Assembly: GCF_900142395.1 (NCBI RefSeq)
Contig: NZ_FRAS01000010.1
Location: 87,596-151,595 of the forward strand
Length of the DNA: 64,000 nt
Direction: 5' to 3'
Origin: Hymenobacter psychrotolerans DSM 18569
Lineage (GTDB): Bacteria; Bacteroidota; Bacteroidia; Cytophagales; Hymenobacteraceae
In this document: piece by piece, positions 8,225 through 15,514 of the stretch
Layout: each line of letters starts with the position of its first letter
Numbering within the stretch: the first letter of the stretch is position 1
Made by a program: the position numbers and the translations under genes
Notes under the pieces: generated by a model
The model's database searches: none
What the model was told of the DNA's origin: nothing
The model's input: only the letters and a program-made list of their open reading frames with translations

Positions 8225-10063
8225 CTATTGTTTCAGCAGGCGGCGCAGGGCGGGGGGCTGGCCGGGCACCTCCAGCCGCAGCCAGTAGAGGCCGGCGGGC
8301 AGCGCCTGCAGCCGCAGCGGCACCTCGCGCACGCCCGCCGCGCCGGTGCCGCCCAGCGCCGGCATCTGCTGCAGCTGCCGGCCCAGCGCATCATACAGGC
8401 TCAGGCGGATGGCGGGGCCGGCGTAGCGGCCCGCCAGGCGCACGGTGGCCGCGCCGGCCGTGGGGTTGGGAAACACGTCGATGGCTTCGGTGAGGGGCGA
8501 ACGGGTGGCCAGCGTGCCGAAGGGAAAGAACGACTCGGTGTGCGCGCAGCCCAGGTTGTTGGTGACCGTGAGCGTGACGCGCAGCCCCGGCCGGGCCACG
8601 CCGGGCGCGTAGCGGTGGCGGGCCGTGGCGGTGCTGGCGCCGGGGCTGCCGTCGCCGAAGTCCCAGTGCCAGGCCACGAGCTGGGCGTGGCGCGGGCCGG
8701 CGCCGGCTGCCGTGGCTTGGGCCACCAGCGAATCGGGGGCGGGCGTGGCGAAGGTGGCGCGGGCCACGGGCGGCGTGCGGCACAGGTCCGGCACGTAGGG
8801 CTGCCCCACGTTCGTGAAGCGGGTGAGCCCTATGTCGCGGCCACTGGCGCCGACGATGGGCGGGTTGTAGGAATGATACACCGTCAGGTCGCCGTTGGGG
8901 TCCAGAAGCGAGTTGGTGCCGGCGTTTGACGATAAAGGACCATACGAGGTTTCCCAAGCCAACACTGGCGGTGCCCCAGTAGTGGGCGGCTGCCAGGCGG
9001 CCACGTAGCCCCGCAGGCGAGTAACATTGACTACGGCCGGGTCGCGGGCACCGGATACCAGCACCTTACCGTCCTGCAACACCCAGTTGCGCAGAAACAA
9101 GCTGCTTTTGCCGGCGGCCGGGTTGGGCAGGTAGTGGCGCCACAGCTCGTTGCCCAGGCTGTCGAGGCGCAGCAGCCACCCCTGGGCGGGCTGCCCGGTG
9201 TTGGCCTGCGGCACATACTCGCCGCAGAGCTGTAAGCCCCCATCGGGCGTGGGCGTTACATCGTGCAGATACTCATCAGAAACCTGCTGGCCGAAGTAGC
9301 GGGAGCTGAGTGTATCGCCGGCCAGATTGATGCGCAGCAGCCAGCCGTTGCCGGTCAGCAGCTGCGTCTGGTTGGGCGAGGTCCGCTGGTAGCCGCACAG
9401 CGCATAGGAGCCATCGGGCAAGGCCTGTATGACTTCTAAATTGCCATGAAAGCTGCCGTAGCGGCGCTGCCAGACCACAGCGCCGGCTGAATCTAACCGT
9501 ACGACGGTAGCAATGGGAACCGGTGTCAGTGAGCTAGGACTAGAAGGACCGTAACTATCAGCTACGGTCAATAGAGTTCCTCCGTCGGGCAAGGCTAGTA
9601 AAGCGCGCGACGTAAAGCCATAAGCCCAGCCATAACCAGGAAGATTGAGCGGACGCTGCCAGCGAATGTTGCCGATGGAGTCGGTACGAGTCAGATGAAG
9701 CAAGCTGGCATAGATGTTTTGTTCATAGTTAGACCCAACTAACAATATATCACCATTACTCAATGCTGTACCCGCAAAGTAGTTACGACTTTCCGTCTGA
9801 GGTGGCGGTGGGGGCATTACCGTACGCAGAGAGTCACCCGCGTTGTTGAAAAACATTAGCATTGGCTGCGTACCTCTGCCCGTGGCGGAAGGAAATTGCG
9901 AAAAACCAATGCCAACCAGCCTGTTCGACTTCAACCGAATAAAATCCTGGAAAATCTCGTTCACTACGAAGGCACCATGCGTCTGCTGCCACGCCTGCGT
10001 GGGCTGGGCTTGTGCAGAGAGGATGGCAGCCCAGAGAAGGGCGGAAAGTAAAAGTGCTTTCAT
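8225..10063 (-). CDS. Secreted PKD-domain protein with T9SS sorting domain
   Basis: 612 residues. Signal peptide at 1-20 (MKALLLSALLW...AQA). Residues about 30-400 form a repeated beta-propeller-like region (recurrent W..P, LPDGG, PDGGLQLCG patterns). A PKD domain follows (AWHWDFGDGSPGAS, then LTVTNNLGCAHTE). The last about 80 residues (DVFPNPTAG ... LYDALGRQL ... LPAGLYWLRLE) are a type A C-terminal sorting domain, so export would be by the type IX secretion system followed by surface attachment or release. Substrate unknown. The plug-type T9SS gene at 45774 is consistent with the organism having that system. Confidence 0.9.
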   Translation of the reverse strand: MKALLLSALLWAAILSAQAQPTQAWQQTHGAFVVNEIFQDFIRLKSNRLVGIGFSQFPSATGRGTQPMLMFFNNAGDSLRTVMPPPPPQTESRNYFAGTALSNGDILLVGSNYEQNIYASLLHLTRTDSIGNIRWQRPLNLPGYGWAYGFTSRALLALPDGGTLLTVADSYGPSSPSSLTPVPIATVVRLDSAGAVVWQRRYGSFHGNLEVIQALPDGSYALCGYQRTSPNQTQLLTGNGWLLRINLAGDTLSSRYFGQQVSDEYLHDVTPTPDGGLQLCGEYVPQANTGQPAQGWLLRLDSLGNELWRHYLPNPAAGKSSLFLRNWVLQDGKVLVSGARDPAVVNVTRLRGYVAAWQPPTTGAPPVLAWETSYGPLSSNAGTNSLLDPNGDLTVYHSYNPPIVGASGRDIGLTRFTNVGQPYVPDLCRTPPVARATFATPAPDSLVAQATAAGAGPRHAQLVAWHWDFGDGSPGASTATARHRYAPGVARPGLRVTLTVTNNLGCAHTESFFPFGTLATRSPLTEAIDVFPNPTAGAATVRLAGRYAGPAIRLSLYDALGRQLQQMPALGGTGAAGVREVPLRLQALPAGLYWLRLEVPGQPPALRRLLKQ

Positions 10064-10394
10064 GCGCTAACCCTTTAGGAAAGCAGCAGCCCTGTGAGGC
10101 CATGAAAGCACCCTGGCACGGGTAAAAACGGGCATAGAGAGAGGAAAAAGGGGAGAGAAAAGCGGGGCTATGGCTGCCGGGTGGCGCCCCAACCGTGAAG
10201 TAACCGGTTTTCAGCGCGTAAGCCTAGCGGGGCAGCCCCGAAAAGATGCTCCGGGCGCTGGGTTTTTCGCGAAAAACTCAGTTATTTCCGTCCCTGCCGC
10301 TGCCGTGCGGCTATCCGGCCTGCCAGGGGCTGTTGCTGCATTCTTATTGCTGCATTTTTCTTTCGCTCATCCTTCTTACTTTTTTCCTTATCCC
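10064..10394. other. Intergenic region, 331 bp
   Basis: Divergent spacer between the PKD/T9SS gene and the next plus-strand gene. The reading frame of the plus-strand gene stays open back to 10170, but the encoded stretch looks non-coding. No clear TAnnTTTG element, RNA or repeat was found. Confidence 0.5.
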
Positions 10395-11105
10395 ATGACC
10401 AACAAGACGTATTTCACCAACTTCTTTTATGCGCTGGCGGCCTCGCTCTCCGACGACGAGTTTCTGGCCTTCGCCGAGACGGTGCTGGGCAACCTGCAGC
10501 AGCAGGCCCACGCCACCGCCGCCGCCGATGCCGCCACCCTGGCCCCGCAGGTGGCCGCCCTGCGCGCCGCCCACACCCAGCGCGGGCCCCAGGGGCGCTC
10601 GGCCGGCTCGGCTACGCTGGCCCAGACCGTGCGCACGTTTTTGCAGTGGGCCAGGCTCACCAACACCACCAAGATTTTTCCGGCCTTCCCCGACCCGCGC
10701 CAGCCCGAGCGGGTTGCTATTTTTCCGGGCGGCATGGATGCCCTCTACCGGGCCGACCAGGGCAACGTGCTCAGCCGCGCCCGCTACTACCTCGACAAAA
10801 TCAGCAAAGACTACGGGGCCCAGACCGGCATCAAGCCCGCCGAAGCCGAGGCGCAGTACCAGCTGCTGGAGCAGGCCCTGAGCGGGCGGGCTACCGAGCG
10901 GGCCCAGCAGCGCGGGGGCTCCGCCGCCATCGACGAGGCCGAGCAGGCTGTGTGCCTGGGGCTCTACCAGGCCTATGCCGGCCTGCTCCATGCACACTAC
11001 CAGGACCCCGCCCAGGCCTATGCCCTGTTTCCGTTCCCGAAAACCACCGGCCAGCCCGAAGATGCCAACCTGGCCGCGGTGCCCAAGCCGCACCCGGCCG
11101 GCTGA
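10395..11105 (+). CDS. Hypothetical cytosolic protein
   Basis: 236 residues from the ATG at 10395 (MTNKTYFTNF). Mostly predicted helical and rich in Ala and Gln, with no signal peptide or TM segment. Fragments such as SLSDDEFLAFAETVLGN and RARYYLDKISKDYG suggest a helical bundle. No family is recognised. It is followed by a strong hairpin terminator. Confidence 0.7.
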   Translation: MTNKTYFTNFFYALAASLSDDEFLAFAETVLGNLQQQAHATAAADAATLAPQVAALRAAHTQRGPQGRSAGSATLAQTVRTFLQWARLTNTTKIFPAFPDPRQPERVAIFPGGMDALYRADQGNVLSRARYYLDKISKDYGAQTGIKPAEAEAQYQLLEQALSGRATERAQQRGGSAAIDEAEQAVCLGLYQAYAGLLHAHYQDPAQAYALFPFPKTTGQPEDANLAAVPKPHPAG

Positions 11106-11165
11106 TACCGGACAGTACCGGGGTAAACTATTCCTTTTTCAAGACCGGGCTGGTCCGGCCCGCTG

Positions 11166-11221
11166 AAAGGACCTCCCTCAGACGCTCCGGCTTGTGCCGG
11201 ACGGCTCGGGGGAGGTCCTTT
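11166..11221 (+). terminator. Terminator with nested inner hairpin
   Basis: AAAGGACCTCCC (11166-11177) pairs with GGGAGGTCCTTT (11210-11221) and is followed by more T. An inner GC-rich stem sits in the loop. Confidence 0.7.
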
Positions 11222-11248
11222 TTGCGTGAGGCCGAAGCCTGGCCGCTC

Positions 11249-11350
11249 GCGGGAGCTCCTTTCGGCCCTCAGGGCCCGGCCGGCCACCCGAAAGGAGCTC
11301 CCGCAGGGGCTCCGGACGCTACCGGGCTGCCGCAGGGAGCTCCTTTAAGG
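11249..11350. repeat. Inverted repeat plus a third copy of its arm
   Basis: Perfect 17-bp arms at 11249-11265 and 11288-11304, built on GGGAGCTCCTTTCGG, with a third direct copy of GGGAGCTCCTTT at about 11335-11346. The spacer between the gene ending at 11105 and menE holds these hairpins and nothing that looks coding. Confidence 0.7.
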
Positions 11351-11412
11351 AACTGGCTGCCGGCCCCACTGCCTACTGCCTATGGTGTATGGCCTGCTGC
11401 CTGCCGGCCCCA

Positions 11413-12534
11413 TTAGCCGGCCACGTCCCGCAGGGTGGCGGGGCGGTCCAGCTTGCCGGAGGCGGTGGTGCGGAACTCAGGCACAAACACAAACTCGCGG
11501 GGTACTTCGTACTTGCCTAGGCGCTGGCTGAGCAGCGTACGCAGGTGCTCCTGCTGAGCCGGCGGCAGGCCGGCGCCTTCCACAAACGCCGTGACCTGCT
11601 CGCCGAGGCGGGCATCGGGCCGGCCGGCCACAAAGGCGCGGCGGCTCTGGCCTAGCTCCATCAGGGCCACTTCCAGCACCTGCTCTACCTTCTCGGCCTG
11701 CACCTTCACGCCGCCGCTGTTTATCACGAAGTCGGCGCGGCCCAGCCACTCGAAGGTGTGGGCATCGAGCAGTTGCACCCGGTCGTTGGTGGTGATGAGC
11801 TGCTGGTCCGTGACGTCGGCGCGCACCGTGAGGCAGCCGCGCGCGTCCTGCGCCACCGCTATGCCGGGCAGCACGCGGTAGGCGGTCTGGGGCTCGGGGC
11901 CGTTGAGGCGGCGTAGGGCAATGTGCGAGGCGGTTTCGGTCATGCCGTAGGTGAGGTACACCGGCACGGTCAGCGCCCGGATTTCCTGCTCGAGGCTTTT
12001 TTCCACGGCCGCGCCGCCCACCAGTATGCCTTTCATCTGGTTGAGGCGCGGGCCGTGCCCGGCGGCCAGCACCGTCCGCAGCTGCAGCGGCACAAACGAC
12101 GTGAAGTCGAACTCCTCATCTTCGGGCAGCAGGGCCAGCGGGTCGGCGTGCGGCTCCACAATGGTCAGGTGCATGTTGCGCTCAAAGCCGCGCACCAGCA
12201 TCATGATACCACCCACGTACTCGCAGTTCAGGCATACCAGCATCCGGTCGCCGGGGCCCAGGTCGAAGTAGTCGCCGGTGCGGCGGGCGGAGGCGGCCAG
12301 CTGCTCGCGCTTCATGGTGCGCAGCTGGGGCTGGCCCGTAGAGCCGGACGTATGCAGCCCGAACTCCAGGGCCCCGTTCAGCCACTGCCGGCAGAAGTCG
12401 AGTACGCGGGCCTCGTAGCCGTTGAGGTCCTGCGGGGCCTGGGCCGGGTACTGCCGGATGTCGTGGTAGTAGAACCGGCGGCCGTTGAGCAGCAGCGAAT
12501 CGGGCAGCAGGGAAGCGGCGGAAGTAGCAGCCAT
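11413..12534 (-). CDS. menE: O-succinylbenzoate-CoA ligase, menaquinone synthesis
   Basis: AMP-dependent ligase of 373 residues, short for the superfamily and typical of Bacteroidetes MenE. The ATP-binding P-loop is HTSGSTGQP (residues about 61-69); YLTYGMTETASH is the second core motif, and the GRADFVINSGGVKVQ hinge and a C-terminal Lys in TASGKLDR (adenylation Lys) are present. It activates o-succinylbenzoate with CoA before ring closure by MenB. It lies about 2 kb downstream of menB on the same strand, separated by three other genes, so it is probably not co-transcribed with menFDB. Confidence 0.88.
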   Translation of the reverse strand: MAATSAASLLPDSLLLNGRRFYYHDIRQYPAQAPQDLNGYEARVLDFCRQWLNGALEFGLHTSGSTGQPQLRTMKREQLAASARRTGDYFDLGPGDRMLVCLNCEYVGGIMMLVRGFERNMHLTIVEPHADPLALLPEDEEFDFTSFVPLQLRTVLAAGHGPRLNQMKGILVGGAAVEKSLEQEIRALTVPVYLTYGMTETASHIALRRLNGPEPQTAYRVLPGIAVAQDARGCLTVRADVTDQQLITTNDRVQLLDAHTFEWLGRADFVINSGGVKVQAEKVEQVLEVALMELGQSRRAFVAGRPDARLGEQVTAFVEGAGLPPAQQEHLRTLLSQRLGKYEVPREFVFVPEFRTTASGKLDRPATLRDVAG

Positions 12535-12686
12535 AGCGGGGTAGTGAGAAGCGGAAGGATAAAGGTTTCCAGAAACAACGATACCTGCATACGAAGCGCC
12601 CGCCCAAACGGCAGAAAAACCGGCCGCTGCTTGACTTCGAGGCGCTTAAAATGCTACCTTAAACTACCCACCAACGCGCTACTGCC

Positions 12687-12905
12687 ATGACTGCTTCTGT
12701 CACCAGCCCGTTTGCCTCGGCCCGCACCTTCGTTTTCCGGCCCGGCCTTGTGCTGCGCCGCTTCCTGGCGGCTCCGGCCCCCGACCCGGCGGCTCAGGCA
12801 GCCCGCCAGGCCCGCAAGCGCCGCAAGAAAGAAGCCCGGCACGAGCGGCTGCGCAACTTCTTCGGGTGGTGCGAAGGCTGCGCCGCCTACGGCTCCATCT
12901 TCTAG
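12687..12905 (+). CDS. Possible small basic protein
   Basis: ORF of 72 residues in the gap between menE and the next minus-strand gene. The central part is strongly basic (RKRRKKEARHERLR) and the end carries two Cys (WCEGCAAYGSIF). A TACCTTAA -7-like element lies about 30 nt upstream at 12654-12661. No family is recognised; it may be a spurious ORF in GC-rich DNA, but its promoter-like context and unusual composition support a gene. Confidence 0.42.
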   Translation: MTASVTSPFASARTFVFRPGLVLRRFLAAPAPDPAAQAARQARKRRKKEARHERLRNFFGWCEGCAAYGSIF

Positions 12906-12942
12906 AACGCGCCGCCTGCACAACGTCAGCTTACGGCAACCA

Positions 12943-12966
12943 GTCGGACGCCGCAGGCGTCGGACC
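12943..12966. repeat. GTCCGACGCC palindrome, copy 1
   Basis: Short palindrome GTCGGACGCC-GCAG-GGCGTCGGACC; related copies lie at 47133 and 47290. Confidence 0.65.
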
Positions 12967-12975
12967 GGGGACATT

Positions 12976-14034
12976 CTAGCGGGTTTTCTCGAAATACAGC
13001 AATACCGAAGAGTAGGGTTTCTGGGGCGTGTAGGTGTCGTTGAGAATGAAATAGCCGCCCCGGTACGCAGCAATTCCTTCCCAGTTGTAGGCCATGTACT
13101 GCGCCGGAAATTCTGCCAGCGGCTTCCAGCGGAAGCCGTTGCCGCTCAGCTTCACGTCCAGTAGCCGGCAGTAGCTGCGGTAGGTGCCATTGGTCTGGAT
13201 CAGGCGGCTTTCGGCCTCCGTTTCGGGCAGGCGGTAGATGCTGTCGTCGGGGCCCCGGAAGAAGTAGTTGATGGCCGTAAAGCGTCGGCGCCCGGTAGCC
13301 GTAACGTCGGTGATGCGGAACGGCAGCTTCTGCAGCGGCAGCAGCTTCGGGGCGGCGTTCGGCTGGCGCTTGTCTATCCGGTAGGCGGAGTTCTGGCCCG
13401 GAAACGAGTTGTACTCGAAGAAGGCGTAGAGGTAGCAGCCGCGCTCCATAATGGCCTCAAACCCCGCATTGTAGATGTGCGCGCCGTCGGGCTGGGTGGG
13501 TTTGCGGATGGTTACCAGGAAGTCGGGGTCCATGACCACGACAGTATCCCGGAGCTGCCCGCGCAGCAGGTAGCCGTTCTGCGAGGCCGTGGTGGTTTCC
13601 ACGGAGAAGTACGCTTCGCGGCCCGTAATCGACAGCGCCTCCAGCCCCTCGTACACCTCGCCGGCGGCATTGATGCGGCTCCGCAGGGCTTCCAGATTCT
13701 GCAGCGCATACCGGCGATACGGCAGGCTCTGCGTCGAATCCCGCAGCTGTTGGTCGAGGCTGGCCAGCGGAATGGTGTAGAGTTGGGCGGGCGCTTTTTC
13801 CTGCAGCCGCGACTCCGACAGCAGAAACAGCTGCGCGTCGTGCACAACCAGGCCCGAAAACTGGTTGCCGGGATTGGCCAGCTCCGGGGGCAGGCGCAGC
13901 ACGCGCGGCGTAAAGGCCGGTGCCTGCCCGAATGCAGCGCCGGCAGTCAGCATCAGCAGGCCGGCCAGCCCGTATTTCAGGCTGACGCCGCGCAGCCGTG
14001 CGGTAAGGAAAGCAGGAAAAGAAACGTCCGGCAC
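12976..14034 (-). CDS. Exported beta-propeller-like hypothetical protein
   Basis: 352 residues from a GTG at 14034; a hydrophobic signal (LAGLLMLTAGAAFGQ) ends near residue 38. The mature part has repeated four-strand patterns (FSGLVVHDAQLFLLSESR, YEGLEALSITGREAYF, AGFEAIMERGCYLYAF, YNWEGIAAYRGGYFILND) that resemble the esterase-like/phytase-like propellers. No catalytic residues can be identified with confidence. Role unknown; probably periplasmic. Confidence 0.72.
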   Translation of the reverse strand: MPDVSFPAFLTARLRGVSLKYGLAGLLMLTAGAAFGQAPAFTPRVLRLPPELANPGNQFSGLVVHDAQLFLLSESRLQEKAPAQLYTIPLASLDQQLRDSTQSLPYRRYALQNLEALRSRINAAGEVYEGLEALSITGREAYFSVETTTASQNGYLLRGQLRDTVVVMDPDFLVTIRKPTQPDGAHIYNAGFEAIMERGCYLYAFFEYNSFPGQNSAYRIDKRQPNAAPKLLPLQKLPFRITDVTATGRRRFTAINYFFRGPDDSIYRLPETEAESRLIQTNGTYRSYCRLLDVKLSGNGFRWKPLAEFPAQYMAYNWEGIAAYRGGYFILNDTYTPQKPYSSVLLYFEKTR

Positions 14035-14085
14035 GTCGCGGATTTAGCAAGTGGAAAAAGGGCTGCGGCCGGCTGGCAGCGTGGC

Positions 14086-14430
14086 TTAGGGCAGCAGCCG
14101 GAAATACGTGGCCCGAAACCGGTTGTCTACCACTTCGCCCTGCACCTCGGCCTTGCGAACGGCATTGCAGAAGCCGTCGGCGGCGTGGGCGTCGCCGTGC
14201 GAGTCGATGGTGGTGCCATCCACGAAGTAGGCCTTGCCCTCCAGCCGCACCGCCAGGTCGCAGCCTTTGCCGGGCAGCCCGAAGCGGCATTGGCCGCAAG
14301 CCGCCTCCGCCTGCTGCACTGGCTTGGCCGGCTGCGGCGTCGGCTCGCTGGAGGCAGGGACGGCGGACTGAGCCTGCACGGTGGCAACTGTCGAAAAACT
14401 CAGCAGAAGCAGCATCCACAAAGATTTCAT
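14086..14430 (-). CDS. DUF6370 family exported protein
   Basis: 114 residues from the ATG at 14430 (MKSLWM). Signal peptide ends near VQAQ (residue 21). The mature domain has ACGQCRFGLPGKGCDLAVR, then GKAYFVDGTTIDSHGDAH and DGFCNAVRKAEVQGEV, which match the DUF6370 family with conserved Cys. Cys pairs suggest metal or disulfide binding in the periplasm; function is not known. Confidence 0.8.
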   Translation of the reverse strand: MKSLWMLLLLSFSTVATVQAQSAVPASSEPTPQPAKPVQQAEAACGQCRFGLPGKGCDLAVRLEGKAYFVDGTTIDSHGDAHAADGFCNAVRKAEVQGEVVDNRFRATYFRLLP

Positions 14431-14457
14431 AGCCGGAGAGGTTGAGCGTTGAGTGGG

Positions 14458-14465
14458 CGAAGATA
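14458..14465 (-). promoter_or_regulatory. -7 element TATCTTCG
   Basis: TATCTTCG on the minus strand, about 28 nt upstream of the start at 14430, fits TAnnTTTG with one change. Confidence 0.5.
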
Positions 14466-14548
14466 ATGATGGCCAGGCAAGCCGGTAAAGAAAACTGCCC
14501 GCCCGCAAGCGGGCAGGCAGCAATCTGTGGGCGACTACCCGCCGTGGC

Positions 14549-15373
14549 TCACGGGAACTTGGGGTACTTCGAGAAGTCGGGCTTGCGCTTCTCGATGAAG
14601 GCGTTTTTGCCCTCTTTGGCTTCCTCCGAGAGGTAGTAGAGCAGCGTGGCGTTGCCGGCCAGCTCCTGAATGCCGGCCTGCCCGTCCAGCTCCGCGTTGA
14701 AGCTCGATTTTAGCATGCGCAACGCCAGAGGGCTCTTCTCCAGAATCTTGTGGCACCAGGCCACCGTGGTTTCCTCCAGCTTATCGAGGGGCACTACTTT
14801 GTTTACGAGGCCCATGTCGAGGGCTTCCTGCGCGTCGTACTGGTCGCAGAGGAACCAGATTTCGCGGGCCTTCTTCTGGCCTACCACGCGGGCGAGGTAG
14901 GAGGCCCCGAAGCCACCGTCAAACGAGCCCACATTCGGGCCGGTCTGCCCGAAACGGGCATTATCGGCGGCAATGCTCAGGTCGCAGACCACGTGCAGCA
15001 CGTGGCCGCCGCCGATAGCCCAGCCGGCCACCATGGCTACCACCGGCTTCGGAATGGAGCGAATCATTTTCTGCAGATCCAGCACGTTCAGGCGTGGCAC
15101 GGTATCCTCGCCGATGTAGCCGCCGTGGCCACGCACGCTCTGGTCGCCGCCCGAGCAGAAGGCTTTGCCGCCTTCGCCGGTGAGAATGATGACGCCGATA
15201 TCCGTGCGGTTGCGGCAGATATCCATGGCTTCAATCATCTCCTGCACCGTGAGTGGCGTGAAGGCATTGTGCACCTGCGGACGATTGATGCTGATTTTGG
15301 CGATGCCGCCAGCCTGCGTGAAAAGGATTTCGCGGAACTCCTTAATGGGAGTCCAGGTAAGTTGTTCGGCCAT
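14549..15373 (-). CDS. menB: 1,4-dihydroxy-2-naphthoyl-CoA synthase
   Basis: Crotonase-fold enzyme of 274 residues. It converts o-succinylbenzoyl-CoA to 1,4-dihydroxy-2-naphthoyl-CoA. Key parts seen: [14 protein letters not shown] near the N-terminus, the oxyanion region [40 protein letters not shown], and [18 protein letters not shown] that is characteristic of MenB. The ATG at 15373 (MAEQ) is preferred over an upstream in-frame start that would add an unconserved hydrophobic stretch. It lies downstream of menD, separated by a palindromic element. Confidence 0.95.
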   Translation of the reverse strand: MAEQLTWTPIKEFREILFTQAGGIAKISINRPQVHNAFTPLTVQEMIEAMDICRNRTDIGVIILTGEGGKAFCSGGDQSVRGHGGYIGEDTVPRLNVLDLQKMIRSIPKPVVAMVAGWAIGGGHVLHVVCDLSIAADNARFGQTGPNVGSFDGGFGASYLARVVGQKKAREIWFLCDQYDAQEALDMGLVNKVVPLDKLEETTVAWCHKILEKSPLALRMLKSSFNAELDGQAGIQELAGNATLLYYLSEEAKEGKNAFIEKRKPDFSKYPKFP

Positions 15374-15405
15374 AGGAAATGAGGAAAAGAGAAACAAAAA
15401 CACCT

Positions 15406-15503
15406 GTCATCCTGAGCCTGCGAAGGACCTGATTACGTCACTACGAATCGTTGTTACGATACTTGTTCGAAGTGTGCAAGGTCCTTCGCAGGCTCAGGAT
15501 GAC
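15406..15503. repeat. Dispersed palindromic element, copy C
   Basis: The ends GTCATCCTGAGCCTGCGAAG and CTTCGCAGGCTCAGGATGAC are perfect inverted copies, extending through GGACCT/AGGTCC. This copy lies between menD and menB and could form a strong hairpin in their shared transcript. Confidence 0.85.
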
Positions 15504-15514
15504 AACGGCATGTA

